A DNA stretch of 64,000 nucleotides from Mayamaea pseudoterrestris (GCA_027923505.1 BROI01000014.1:434001-498000); one strand, 5' to 3'. Positions 1 through 11,144 are shown, counted from the first letter of the stretch. The notes: generated by a model from the sequence alone, not told the origin. Made by a program: numbers and translations.

Positions 1-14
1 AGGTACATCATCGC

Positions 15-496
15 CTAAATCTCAATTTGCGTGCTTGTCGCTTTCGCTTTCCCGGACGACGACGGTGGCACGGGAGATCGTGGTATGCCAAGAGGCGGCG
101 CCGGAGGAGGACTTGCTGCAGCTGCTCCGTTGAGTGAGTTTGGACGATGGTTGCCATTGTTCAAAATGGTTTGCTTGTCAATGCCAGCGTCGTCGGCTAG
201 TTCGCTGACGTGCTGCTCCAGTTCGTCAATCCGTTTGCCAAGCTCATCCATTCTTCCGTTAATCTTGCTTCCAAGTTGTTGGAATCGATCTTGCTGTTGT
301 ATTTGCGAAACCAGAAGGAATGCTTGTGAGAGGCAAGGTCGAATGTCGGAGGGGCAACTTTTGATGCAAAAAGGTTACGCACCATTTCTTGGAGGAGCGA
401 ATCGACAAAGGCTGTCAAATCATTGGCATTCTCAATAGGCCTAGCAGCTGCAGTAGGAGAAGACTGCGAAGCTTCTTGGGTGGGAGACTGCGCCAT
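15..496 (-). CDS. Heat shock factor-binding protein 1-like protein
   Basis: Small coiled-coil protein of the HSBP1 family, which is known to bind trimeric heat shock factor and dampen its activity. Two exons on the minus strand, 496-383 and 293-15, give 130 residues. The intron (382-294) starts GTGCGT and ends ACAACAG. Splicing joins the first half of the family signature (DLTAFVDSLLQEM) to the second (QDRFQQLGSKINGRMDELG), which matches the usual order DLT..V..LLQQMQ.KF. A heptad-rich segment (GKRIDELEQHVSEL) follows. The tail after residue 75 or so is a Pro/Ala/Ser-rich extension, longer than in animal HSBP1 (about 76 residues). The gene ends with TAG. It is divergent from the V-ATPase gene, sharing a 274-base upstream region. 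Family assignment is firm from the motif; regulation of a heat shock factor here is inferred. Confidence 0.85.
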
Positions 497-770
497 TATA
501 AAGTATAGTACTGTATAGCCTTGGTGTGAATGTAAACAACAAGTGAAGCGTCTGTGTGTTGTAAGGCCGACGCTTTTGGTGCGCTTTGAAAATCAAAGCG
601 GCACGCGCGCATGTAGTTAAGAAACGTCACTTTGTCACATCGCGTTTGAAAACTCCATCGTGAAGGGCGATCGCTCCGAGGGTCTGGCTCGCCAACCAAC
701 GGACGGCACAACCCTCGACCTCCAAGCGTCAAACAAACTCTTTACATCACGCTGCAGCAGACTTGAGACC

Positions 771-1520
771 ATGGCGGACGACGACGGCAACTACAACTAC
801 TTTAACGAGGGCAATGTCAGCAATTTGTGTACAAGCTGGGCGCCTATTTTGGGCATGACTGGAATTGTAGCGTCCGTGGCATTGGCGAGTGAGTAAATCT
901 TGAGGAACAGCCAAGTGGCAGCAATAGAATGCTACTGCTATTGCCGAGACACAAGCGTCTATACTTGTAGTCGGATGTACTGTTAATCTAACAACTCTTT
1001 TTGTCATTGAACAGATCTCGGAGGCGCCTACGGAACAGCCAAGGCTGGCCAAGGCCTCATGGCCATGGGGATTCGATCGCCGGAACTGCTCATGAAGAAT
1101 ATTATTCCAGTCGTCATGGCTGGAGTCTTGGGTATTTACGGTCTCATTGTCGCTGTCATTCTCAATGGAAAATTCAGTCCTCCGACGCAAGGAACTGGCT
1201 ACGCGACATACTCGCAATATAATGGATTTTCGCACTTGTCGGCTGGTCTTTGCTGCGGACTATGCTCGTTGGCGAGTGGCATTGCCATTGGAATTGCAGC
1301 AGATGCTGGAACAAGAGCGGTCGGAGCGCAGAGTGCCATGGCAGCGTCGTGGAAAAAGATGGGATTCACTGGAGATGCTGGAGGTCAAGTGACGAGCAGT
1401 GGAGATGCGCTCTTTGTCGGCACGATTTTGATTCAAGTCTTTGCGTCCAACTTGGGCTTGTATGGACTTATTACGTCTCTCATTTTGTCACAATCCGACT
1501 ACCAATGCCAACCAGAATAA
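771..1520 (+). CDS. V-type ATPase proteolipid subunit c-like, lacking the canonical glutamate
   Basis: Membrane proteolipid of the V0 rotor ring. Exons 771-888 and 1015-1520 (intron GTGAGT...ACAG) give 207 residues with four hydrophobic helices. The family is clear from LGGAYGTAKAG in helix 1, IRSPELLMKNIIPVVMAG before helix 2, and YGLI repeats. In canonical subunit c the last helix reads IFAEVLGLYGL and the E carries the proton. Here the same place reads VFASNLGLYGL, so the E is replaced by S. The loop before helix 4 is also about 25 residues longer than usual. Helix 2 has no acidic residue that could stand in. This is either a divergent paralogue working alongside a normal subunit c, or a non-translocating ring member. 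Start ATG is in the context ACCATGG. Ends with TAA. Confidence 0.88.
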
Positions 1521-1656
1521 ACCGAGGCTTTTACTATTAATTAACAAGTCTCAAATTAAAATTTCTATAATAATTTATCTGTCTGTGATTACAAAAGTGG
1601 ATGGCAACTAACATACAAGCCGCACACGCACTAGCATTGTGCGTTTACCGCTCTCC

Positions 1657-4182
1657 TCAATCATCGTCCTCAACGTCAAAGCGCTTCAAGTACTTTCGTA
1701 GCTCAATCATGGCCTTGCTTCGTTTCGCAAGTGCATTCGAAAATCCCTTGTTGTGGTAATGCAGAGATCCATAGTATCGATGCTGCCGCAATACATCCGT
1801 CCGCGTCACCATGCCAACCAGCTGCTTGGTACCTTCCAAGACGACTGGAATACAGCCAACGTCAGTTTCAAAGAGAAAGGACTCTACCTCGGCCATGGTT
1901 TTTGTAGCTTCCACGGTTTGAACATTGTTCAACATCCACGCCTTGACTGGAGTTCCTAGTTTGCGTTCGTCGGTTACCTTTTGGTCCACAGGGATTTCTA
2001 GTCCCTTTTCGGCCGCTGCAAGTTGGCGACGTAGTCGCTTTTGCTCCTTGTTCCACAAACGTTGTTTGGCGGCAGCCACTTCCTTGTACGTGACAATGCC
2101 AATGACATCGTTATTGTCGTCGCAGACGGGCAGTGCCCGAACGTCGTAGCGAATGAACAACTCTTCCACTTGCTTCTCCGTCATGTGCGGCTGCGCCGAC
2201 AAGACCGGCGATGTCATGAAGTCGCCAACGAGTGACTGTGCCTTGAGACTTCCGGAAATGAGCTCATCCACAAGACCTTGGAGGATTCCATCGGCCTCCG
2301 ATTCATCGTTCAAGCGGACCGTAGCAGAAGCTGCTTTGGGATGCCCACCGCCGCCGTACTTTTCAAACAGCTTGTTCAGCTTGACGGAGCGAATGTTCAT
2401 GCCAGCCTTGACGCGGCCAATGACAATCATGGTGAGGGAGCGCTTGCCTGCGTTCTCGTCCTCTTGATGCTTCTCGGCTGCATCAGCGCAAACGACGAAT
2501 TCTGGAAAGGATATTTTACCGTCCTCGTTGGTGTCAACATCCCTTATCATGCTACTTATTGCTTGGCCTGAAGTGATCATTCCGGAGGATGCCAAGGCAG
2601 AAACCACTTCCCTCTTGTCCAAAAAGCCTGATCCATCTCTGTCAATGCGGTCAAACGCTGCCCGCAAACGTTTTCTTCGCAAGCCTTCCTCGCCACCACG
2701 CCAAGCTTCCGTATACATGATGCCAGACGCATCCGTAACATTCGACTTGCTTTGCTCCTTGGAGGTGGACAAAAGTCGTCGCGCCAGCAAGCCTGGGGTC
2801 TCGTCATTTTGCTGCTGCTGTCGCTTCTTGGCCTTTCCACGGCCACCGGCACTAGCTTCATACACCAAACCTAGCAGAAAAATGTCACTACTGCTCAGCT
2901 CCAGCGCATCATGCGTCACTGCCGCCAACCCATGAATGAAGCCATCGGCTGACAGCAACACAGTCGACAGCGTGACACCATGCACCCGCGTCGTGTTGGC
3001 ATTCATGAGTGCCTGCGTCAAAACTCCCTGCTGCTCGTTCGACAAGGACGAGTGTGCATGCTCGGCAATGGCTGCTTGGGAAGCCCCCTGCTCCAAGCAC
3101 CAGGCTAGTGCTATTGCGTCCCGCGGCGTGGTCGAGTCGAAACAAAGTGAACCAGTGTCGGCATGAATGCCCAGTGCCAGCAAGGTTGCCTCCGCCTCCG
3201 ACAGTGCAACGCCATCTCCAGCTGCCTTTAGATGCTCGACAATCATGGTGGAAACACTACCAACCTTGTCGACAACATAGTCAGTCGCCGATATATCGGA
3301 ATCTTGATCAATGTGATGATCAACAACGGTAATACGCTTGGCGTGCTGCAGCAATGGCTCCGCCGGTCCCAGGCGATCCCGCCGCTGCGCATCCACGAGC
3401 GCCAGTCGATTCAAGTTGGACAGATCGCTCGGCAGCGACTTGAGGCTGCGAATGGGAAACAAGTGCTTGTGCAGCGCCAGAAAGCGATGTACGCCAGGAT
3501 GAGCGCCGCGGGGAAGCACGACAAAGGTTGGTACGTGACTGGCCGAGTCAAACGACGTGGATTGTTGCTGCTGCTTGTTGGCGCCATAGTTTTGCCGACT
3601 CGTCGTTGCCAATGTGCTGTTTTGGCTCCATAGCTTGGCCAAGCCAACGGCGCTGGCGAGTGAGTCAAAGTCGGCCGTGCAGTGCGTCAAGACCACGTTG
3701 AAACCAGTTGTTGGAACAATGCGCGCGGGAAGATCAGCAACTGGTTGTTTTGGATGTTTTATCTTGACAGTCGTTGCGTTTGATTTTACCGGGCTTGCCA
3801 GTGCTGCTCCGTTGATTGCTGGTGATGGTTGAATAGTCGTCTTTTCCAAAGGTCGTGCGGTAATTTTGCCTTGTTTATCACTCATAATCTTTAGTCCATT
3901 GTCATACATTTCCCTTGCAGTATACGTTCGAGTCTTTCGGTTTCGCTTCTTTGGCTCAGGATCGTCCGCTGCTGCTGCTTTTTCTCGTAATTGGTGTAGA
4001 AATGGTCGGAACAAAAACCGAGGTGCGGAAGATGTAGATGGTCTCAAGTGCCGCTTTCGAGTCGGCGTTATCCAGGCTGAAGTGGAAATGAGTAGCACCG
4101 TCGTATATACGATAGAAACTCGTATTCTAGGCGGTCTCATTGCGATAGTGATGATGGCTGTAGCAAGATGAAAGCGATCCAA
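1657..4182 (-). CDS. DHH-family phosphoesterase with inserted EF-hands and two CBS domains, probably plastid-targeted
   Basis: Single-exon protein of 841 residues. An N-terminal hydrophobic stretch ends in STSAWITP and is followed by basic, Ser/Thr-rich sequence, resembling a stramenopile plastid presequence; the ATG at residue 15 is an alternative start. The DHH core has ADFDSL at 170-175 and VVDHHID at about 286-292. The DHHA1 end motif YGGGGHPKAAS is near 609-619. Between the first DHHA1 strands and that motif (roughly 445-580) lies an insertion holding two canonical EF-hand loops, starting at D514 and D550, each ending in E at loop position 12. Two CBS domains follow (about 650-705 and 745-800). 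DHH-DHHA1-CBS order is known from bacterial DHH/CBS/poly(A)-polymerase-type proteins; the nucleotidyltransferase part is absent here. DHH members hydrolyse phosphodiester or phosphoanhydride bonds with Mn; the substrate here is unknown. Calcium plus adenylate control is an inference. Confidence 0.85.
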   Translation of the reverse strand: MDRFHLATAIITIAMRPPRIRVSIVYTTVLLISTSAWITPTRKRHLRPSTSSAPRFLFRPFLHQLREKAAAADDPEPKKRNRKTRTYTAREMYDNGLKIMSDKQGKITARPLEKTTIQPSPAINGAALASPVKSNATTVKIKHPKQPVADLPARIVPTTGFNVVLTHCTADFDSLASAVGLAKLWSQNSTLATTSRQNYGANKQQQQSTSFDSASHVPTFVVLPRGAHPGVHRFLALHKHLFPIRSLKSLPSDLSNLNRLALVDAQRRDRLGPAEPLLQHAKRITVVDHHIDQDSDISATDYVVDKVGSVSTMIVEHLKAAGDGVALSEAEATLLALGIHADTGSLCFDSTTPRDAIALAWCLEQGASQAAIAEHAHSSLSNEQQGVLTQALMNANTTRVHGVTLSTVLLSADGFIHGLAAVTHDALELSSSDIFLLGLVYEASAGGRGKAKKRQQQQNDETPGLLARRLLSTSKEQSKSNVTDASGIMYTEAWRGGEEGLRRKRLRAAFDRIDRDGSGFLDKREVVSALASSGMITSGQAISSMIRDVDTNEDGKISFPEFVVCADAAEKHQEDENAGKRSLTMIVIGRVKAGMNIRSVKLNKLFEKYGGGGHPKAASATVRLNDESEADGILQGLVDELISGSLKAQSLVGDFMTSPVLSAQPHMTEKQVEELFIRYDVRALPVCDDNNDVIGIVTYKEVAAAKQRLWNKEQKRLRRQLAAAEKGLEIPVDQKVTDERKLGTPVKAWMLNNVQTVEATKTMAEVESFLFETDVGCIPVVLEGTKQLVGMVTRTDVLRQHRYYGSLHYHNKGFSNALAKRSKAMIELRKYLKRFDVEDDD

Positions 4183-4645
4183 ATGGAATTGATGAACGAA
4201 ACTGAGCCTATCAATATCAGCAAGACGGATCGTCTCGCAGCTTCGCTTGCTGAAAATTTACAAACACTACTTTGGGACTTAGACTGATTGCTTTGAATGC
4301 TGCAATACAGGACAATTCGATACATGCAAGCTTCTACAAGAGCAGGATCAAGCCTTGCTTGGTCAAGAGGCTGTTTGGCTGTCATGGTTGGGCGCGATCC
4401 ACGACTCGAGCAACGCGGGACACAACACGCGTCGCATCAGTACTCACGCGAGGCTCACACCATGGTCGAGTTTCATGCAAGGAAAACGACTTCCATCTTA
4501 CAACCTGCTGATGTGAAGCTAAAGTCGTTCCAAAAGAGACTATATAACAATGGAAGCAACCGTCTATTTAAGTTGCCGGTTGGTCAGACAAGATCGCATC
4601 TTGTCAAGGACGCCTCTTTGTCGATTAGCTCACTGTCAATTCAGA
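4183..4645. other. Intergenic, no gene seen
   Basis: This gap holds the upstream region of the DHH/CBS gene and the 3' end of FabG. Open frames on both strands are short, have no recognisable motif and look like noise. Confidence 0.6.
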
Positions 4646-5735
<1,090 letters not shown>

Positions 5736-6033
5736 ATCTCTCTTTAGTAGCTAAATGATGCAATGGCGAGTGTGTCGACGACTGAATGTCCTTTGCTTGG
5801 ACGACGACGATGAGTTTTACGTCGACCTTTTGATCATGGACGTCGTGGATCGGCATGCGTCGCAGAATCATGATGATCAAAATCGCACCGGTTTCAACGA
5901 CTGACGTCAGTTCCCAGTCTAGCTATCTGGTGTCGCTCTTTTCAGCCTTTGCCTGTCAGACCAATGCATCCACATCGTACAGATATTGCGTCGCTCAACA
6001 CATTTAAGTCTATTAAAACTATCTCCGTTGAGA

Positions 6034-6873
6034 CTAATTGTTTATGCTAGCACTGTCGTCCTGCTTCTTTCGCACCTCTTCAAAGCGACTCTCCAAGTCA
6101 GGTTTGCCTCGCAAGAATTCTCGAAGTTGCACTGCTGGATGAAGATACCCTCGCGTCTTCCAGTTTGTATAATATGGTTGCCACTTAGGTGGAGGTCGGG
6201 CTTGTCGAATGTACTTGTCTTCGTAACGATGCGGTCGCAGTAACACGCGAAGCGCCAAGCGATTGTAATGCACGGTTGAAACTTGACCACCGGCTTGTTC
6301 AACGGCGTCGATGGCTGCTTCGGATGCGCGGCTAATCAACAGGTCCAAGGGTTGTTTTATGTTTTCCTTTCCATCGGCAAGTAATTTGACTCCGTGTTTC
6401 ACTGCGCTCGCTTTGTATATTCCTGCCAGTTGTAGCTCTCGCAATGTAATCCGTTGACTAGCATCGATACGCCCCATATCAATGTAATTTTGTATTGTAT
6501 TCAAATTGAGTGGAAACATTGGAGACTCGTGTCGTTTATTGTTCATTCCGCGCTTTGGAAGTAGCTTGTAAAACTTGGTTTGTCCGCCCTCAAACGTCGG
6601 TGGAATGGAACCTCCGCTGCGACTCTTTTGACCCTTGTGACCGCGCCCACTCGTCTTGCCCTTGCTGGAACCTATACCTCGGCCGACGCGTCGCTTCTTC
6701 TTGACAGCGCCAGGATTATCTTGCAAGTTATTTAGGCGCACAAATTCTACAATTTGTGGCGATCCTTCTTGCTTGATCGTCGAGGCTGTTGATAGCCGAG
6801 ATGCTATTATAGTCTGCAGTCGGTTAGGAAGCGACCCAGTCCGCAGTATACGACCAGGAATTGCTTTCCACAT
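6034..6873 (-). CDS. Mitochondrial large-subunit ribosomal protein uL15m
   Basis: Mitoribosomal protein of the L15 family, 279 residues in one exon. The core has the family signature RVGRGIGSSKGKTSGRGHKG and a later GGQTKFYKLLPKRG. The N-terminus (MWKAIPGRILRTGSLPNRLQ) is basic and lacks acidic residues, as in a mitochondrial presequence. The C-terminal extension with PPPKWQPYYTNW is typical of mitochondrial rather than bacterial L15. An in-frame ATG 25 codons upstream is possible, but the chosen start gives the better presequence. Ends with TAG. It is divergent from the small gene at 7243. Confidence 0.9.
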   Translation of the reverse strand: MWKAIPGRILRTGSLPNRLQTIIASRLSTASTIKQEGSPQIVEFVRLNNLQDNPGAVKKKRRVGRGIGSSKGKTSGRGHKGQKSRSGGSIPPTFEGGQTKFYKLLPKRGMNNKRHESPMFPLNLNTIQNYIDMGRIDASQRITLRELQLAGIYKASAVKHGVKLLADGKENIKQPLDLLISRASEAAIDAVEQAGGQVSTVHYNRLALRVLLRPHRYEDKYIRQARPPPKWQPYYTNWKTRGYLHPAVQLREFLRGKPDLESRFEEVRKKQDDSASINN

Positions 6874-7242
6874 GATATTTATTAGACACAAGGACAGTCT
6901 CGTCTTCACTGCATAGTAATGGTGTTTGGAGCTGAGCAAGCAGAACAATCGGGTGGTTTCTCCATGGGTGGGATCGATCGGCTGTCAAACATCGTCTGTC
7001 CGCCGCATCGGTACCGAAGCGATTGACTATTCATCCTTGCAATATGTGGTTCAACGCATCGAGTCATGTTAGCTCATTTCGGACAAGACCCAACAAACGA
7101 CTTGCAAGGCTTGACAAAAGATTGCTTGTCCATACTATGCTTACGATACTGCTTTGTGCATGGATATAGTGCTCTTCATTGGCTCTATCCCAACCACATT
7201 ATCCAATACCCAAGTCATTTATTTGTTGACAGGTCTGCAACC
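6874..7242. promoter_or_regulatory. Divergent upstream region (uL15m / small protein)
   Basis: A 369-base region between two divergent starts. It contains a CGATCG hexamer at 6975-6980, which recurs in other upstream regions of the window. No TATA-like box stands out. No gene is seen. Confidence 0.5.
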
Positions 7243-7551
7243 ATGGGCGCCTCAGCATCCACAATTGCCACCGTTGTGAGCACGCACAGGGAAATTAACC
7301 AAAGTATCGACGATTTTAATGGCGCTGTTGAAAAACATGAGCGAAACATATTTGACGGCTATTGTCCCGAAGTCATTGCCAAGGCGCAACGAAAGAAGCA
7401 ACTAGAGGAAACTTACCGTGAGAAGCTTCGGGTGCGGCAGGAGCGCAAGTCCAAGATTTTGGAGCAATTCATATACAACCAGCGGCAACAAACTAATCCA
7501 GTCATTGAAGCAATCATGGGTCGAGCAGCGGAATGTGAGGTGCAACATTGA
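7243..7551 (+). CDS. Small protein with N-myristoylation-type start, unknown
   Basis: Unrecognised protein of 102 residues. It begins MGASAST, which fits the N-myristoylation consensus (Gly2, small residue at 6), so membrane attachment is plausible. The start lies in a strong context (ACCATGG). The frame is open upstream to 7066, but that part looks non-coding. Residues 40-80 are highly charged and probably helical (AQRKKQLEETYREKLRVRQ), which suggests a coiled coil. No catalytic motif is seen. It ends with TGA. Function is unknown; membrane tethering is inference from the first seven residues only. Confidence 0.6.
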   Translation: MGASASTIATVVSTHREINQSIDDFNGAVEKHERNIFDGYCPEVIAKAQRKKQLEETYREKLRVRQERKSKILEQFIYNQRQQTNPVIEAIMGRAAECEVQH

Positions 7552-7778
7552 CAAGGCCGCATGGATTGCATACGACAGTCACCCAAAATTGGAAATTTTC
7601 TATAACCATTCAATATGCTAGTGTGTCCGTAAACTGCGGTATACTTATGTACTAGCCATCTTTGCAGACTTGGTCATGTGCTAACTCGTTGTACGTATGA
7701 ACTTTCGATAAAACAATAGCTCAATGTCGCAGTAGTACTAAACAGAGCAAAGAATCGGATCGACACGTCATTTGTTCC

Positions 7779-8630
7779 ATGGATTCCACCATGGCGGCAC
7801 GATCAGTTCAGTCATTGTTTCGCCTATTGATATGTCTACTTGTCGCATCAACTCTTGACTGCATTGCAAAGGCACTGGCTTTGCACCAAACGATAACCAT
7901 GGGTCTTTCACAGCCACAAAATCAGCGACCGACGGATGTTGTTTCGTCGCCAATAGCCTTGCCGAAAACTATCTTTGCCATTCGCCATGGACTTTCCACT
8001 GCGAATGAATACATGAGAAAACCTGGTAATCAATGGGGAGACCCTGACTTTAACGACAAGACGGATATTGACGCTCCGTTAAGTGAGGTCGGGAGACGGC
8101 AAGCTCGTCTTCTTTTAAACAACAAGGAGCTCTTCGAGTCTGTCGATTTGGTGCTCGTGAGTCCGTTGCGACGTTGTTTGCAAACATATTTGGAAGGAGT
8201 GCAGCCAGTTTGCGCAAAGAAGGCAATTGTGCTGCCTTTGCTGCGGGAACGAGTGTATACTCAATCCGATACATCATCATTCTCCCTCCAAGAATTGTCG
8301 CGACAACATCCGTCGCTTGATTTCTCGGAGGTTTTGATACACGAGAATGAGCCATGGCACTATACACCATCAGCCCTTGATGGTGAATATGAGGAATGGC
8401 GACCGAACGATGCACAGCAAACGTATGCAGTCCCTGGAGAACCAGAGCACATTTTTGAACGGCGAATGAATGAGCTTGGGCATTGGCTACAACAAAGACC
8501 AGAGACAAGAATACTCATCGTATCACACTGGGGTGTAATACGGCATTTTACGAACAAAGAGGCCGGGAACTGTCAAGTGGTGCATTTTCAGTTAGAAGCG
8601 GGAAGTGAGAATGCTAAACCGAAATTGTAG
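7779..8630 (+). CDS. Histidine phosphatase (phosphoglycerate mutase-like) with N-terminal membrane anchor
   Basis: Member of the histidine phosphatase superfamily, 283 residues. The catalytic RHG is in FAIRHGLSTANE near residue 68, and the second catalytic His is in VSHWGVIRH near 250. PLSEVGRRQARLL and SPLRRCLQT are also typical of the family. The first 35 residues contain a hydrophobic segment (LFRLLICLLVASTL) that could be a signal anchor or signal peptide. Members of this group range from broad phosphatases to fructose-2,6-bisphosphatases; the substrate cannot be told. Ends with TAG, 54 bases from the convergent SHQ1 gene. Confidence 0.85.
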   Translation: MDSTMAARSVQSLFRLLICLLVASTLDCIAKALALHQTITMGLSQPQNQRPTDVVSSPIALPKTIFAIRHGLSTANEYMRKPGNQWGDPDFNDKTDIDAPLSEVGRRQARLLLNNKELFESVDLVLVSPLRRCLQTYLEGVQPVCAKKAIVLPLLRERVYTQSDTSSFSLQELSRQHPSLDFSEVLIHENEPWHYTPSALDGEYEEWRPNDAQQTYAVPGEPEHIFERRMNELGHWLQQRPETRILIVSHWGVIRHFTNKEAGNCQVVHFQLEAGSENAKPKL

Positions 8631-8684
8631 ATAACTCGAAAACATTGTTTATAATTCTTGTTATCACATTTACTTCTATCAAAT

Positions 8685-10517
8685 TTAATCCGGCAGTATC
8701 TCTATGATAGGCCTCCCGACTATATGGGTAGATGCGTTCTCCCTTTCGGTAAGTCTTCCTTGCGGAATGACCCCCGAAATATTCAATGAAGCAACACCGA
8801 GACTGCAATTTAACAACTCTGTCGAGCGTAAGGGTTGCAACTCTGCTTCTTGTTTCTCTTTTAAAGTGGCTTTCTGTGTTTCCGACGAATCACTTGCATC
8901 GGCTTCACCGTCCGAGCTGTCCGAATCGTCACCACAGTCGCTGTCCTCGTCGCCATCATCACTTTCTGCAGCGCTATACCGCTCTTCCTCGTTCACTTCG
9001 TCGCTCTGAAGATATGCATCATAAACGGTATTTTCAATTTCCGCCAAACCAAGTTCCAATCGATCCCGCAAATCATCATCGGCAGCCACCACTTTGAGCT
9101 TGAGCTGTTCACTCAATTCTTTCATTTTTCGTTCCAGATCCTGGCTACCATGTGACTGTTGCAGCCATGCCAAGTATGGATCCACAAGTAGCTTATTGTT
9201 CAAGTAGTACAACTCGCTTTGGTGCAAAATTTCCCGCACTTGAAGCAAGCAGCGAATCGCACATCGACGACCGCGCGCCAAGATACATCCAACATGCTGC
9301 CATATTTTGACGGCAAAATGTAAATTACGGAGATAGGGATAAATGAGGCTTCGACGAGTGGATGACAAAATAACTGTGTCAAGTGTTTCGCTCAAACCAC
9401 TGCTGCACTTGTCCAGTATCCAAGCGTCGTCAAGCCAGTCGTTCAGCCAACTGAATGAAGCACTAAGTATGGATATGGTCCATGCTGATTCCACCGTCGG
9501 GTCTCCATCCGTCATCAAATGATCGTAAGCATACGCGAAAAGTATGTCCAAAAGACCGAGCAAGAGTCCATCTTCAAACGCTGGGTCGATTGGCGGCAAT
9601 AGCGGATAAGGAATAGAAGCGAGTTGTATGGACTCGTCTTGCGTAAAATACTGGACTTTCAAACACGATTCTTTGTTATCCACAAGTGACATAGATTGCA
9701 ATAGGTCGGGCAAATTGTCTTGGTTTGTTTCATCATTGGTAATCCAATGTGGACGCATTGACATGGCACTCATGTACAAATAATCGTCCTGACATTCCAT
9801 GTCCTGTAAATATCGCTCGCTATCAAACGCTTCTTGCTCCACATTTCGACGCTCCTTTCGTCGTTGCGAGCGTATGTTGCTGTCGATCGTTATTGTTGCG
9901 CCTTCCTCCGGCCAGGGTGACTCGTACATTTCCTTGGCGAGTCCATCCCGAGTCCAATCAACAAAAACACCTTGAAACATGCGCATGAAACCATAGCTCG
10001 TGTTCGACGAGGACCATGATGACTGATACGAACCAGCAATTGCGTGACTGTCACTGGCTGCTGTAGCTTCTCCGTCGCAACCATTGGAAGCGGTCTTCGT
10101 CGTCGTCGACTCTTTGACAACTTGCTGTATCCATTGACTCGTCGTTTGTCGCGCATCCTGCTTGATCGGCATGAGCTTACCCAGCAAGTCCAAATCCGTC
10201 CACGTCAGGTTAGGTTGCGCCTTGGCAAGCATAAGGCGCAACGTTCCATTTTGAATCATTGGATGAAAGGTTGCCGCAGCAGCCGCCATTGCTGCTGCCT
10301 CCGACTCGGCTTCGGCTTGCTCCGCCGCCGTTTCAGCCAGTGCGCGCTCAAAGTTGAGTATCAGCAGATATGGCGGACATGCCCAGTGTAATCGGTGGTT
10401 CGCTTCCGATAGTGCCAAGTGCATGGAATCAAGGTTGACCCGCACATGAGGGACGGAAATGTCGAGGATGATATGCGAGTCAGTCTGCGATAGGGTAAAT
10501 TGAGGGGTAATTGGCAT
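8685..10517 (-). CDS. SHQ1: SHQ1-like H/ACA ribonucleoprotein assembly factor
   Basis: Chaperone that holds Cbf5/dyskerin before H/ACA snoRNP assembly, acting in nucleus and cytosol. The single exon gives 610 residues. The N-terminal CS domain starts MPITPQFTLSQTDSHIILDI and contains VPHVRV and CPPYLLIL, as in SHQ1 of yeast and animals. The helical Shq1 domain follows, with YGFMRMFQGVF near residue 190 and CQDDYLYMSAMSMRPHWI, a recognisable block. An acidic low-complexity stretch (about 515-560, rich in D, S and E) precedes the C-terminus, which is longer than in yeast SHQ1 (507 residues). Ends with TAA. The upstream gap to the next minus-strand gene is 627 bases. Confidence 0.85.
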   Translation of the reverse strand: MPITPQFTLSQTDSHIILDISVPHVRVNLDSMHLALSEANHRLHWACPPYLLILNFERALAETAAEQAEAESEAAAMAAAAATFHPMIQNGTLRLMLAKAQPNLTWTDLDLLGKLMPIKQDARQTTSQWIQQVVKESTTTKTASNGCDGEATAASDSHAIAGSYQSSWSSSNTSYGFMRMFQGVFVDWTRDGLAKEMYESPWPEEGATITIDSNIRSQRRKERRNVEQEAFDSERYLQDMECQDDYLYMSAMSMRPHWITNDETNQDNLPDLLQSMSLVDNKESCLKVQYFTQDESIQLASIPYPLLPPIDPAFEDGLLLGLLDILFAYAYDHLMTDGDPTVESAWTISILSASFSWLNDWLDDAWILDKCSSGLSETLDTVILSSTRRSLIYPYLRNLHFAVKIWQHVGCILARGRRCAIRCLLQVREILHQSELYYLNNKLLVDPYLAWLQQSHGSQDLERKMKELSEQLKLKVVAADDDLRDRLELGLAEIENTVYDAYLQSDEVNEEERYSAAESDDGDEDSDCGDDSDSSDGEADASDSSETQKATLKEKQEAELQPLRSTELLNCSLGVASLNISGVIPQGRLTERENASTHIVGRPIIEILPD

Positions 10518-11144
10518 TGTTGTAAATGGCGAAAGACTGTTTGGTGCAGAATTTAGAGCATGAAGGCGTTGTGTTGGAAGTTTATGGAAAAATGAATGGC
10601 GATCTCATGGTGATCTCGTGGTGATTGTTGTTGACGATGTGCGCGTCGCATCGGTTTCTTTTGGCGAGGGCCGGCCGCAAACAATGGAACGTCCGTTTCC
10701 GGCGAAAGTAATCATCAAAGCGAAGAGTGCGCAGCGAGAGTCAACATATACCATTGACTCTATACCTTGCACTATCATTAAAAGAGATCATTTAAATACC
10801 ATTCAAAATGAGGCGCAACGAGCTCAATGCGTTGGTTCTCCTCCATGAAGCAGGTGCGCTTCATTGCATTGCCAGCAAAGCAGTGCAGCAAAGAAGTCAT
10901 GTAAAGTTTTCGAGTCGAATAAAAAGCTTGAAATAAAGCTTGCTATTGAGTGAGACGAAAGCGAAAGAGCTCAGCTGAAGGTGGCCGCAAAGTAAGTCCG
11001 CACATCGTCGTAGAGTTTAGGCGCTGAACAACTGCTTGGTGCGCATAACTGTCGCTGTCGCCAAGAATTTAAATAAGAATCCACGAAGTATTTAATATAG
11101 TAAAAGTAAAGTGTGCAAGAGTTCGACTGGATATATGACGCAAT
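10518..11144. other. Intergenic, no gene seen
   Basis: Upstream region of SHQ1 and 3' flank of the cysteine-rich gene. The only open frames are under 80 codons and have no motif. Nothing recognisable is present. Confidence 0.6.
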
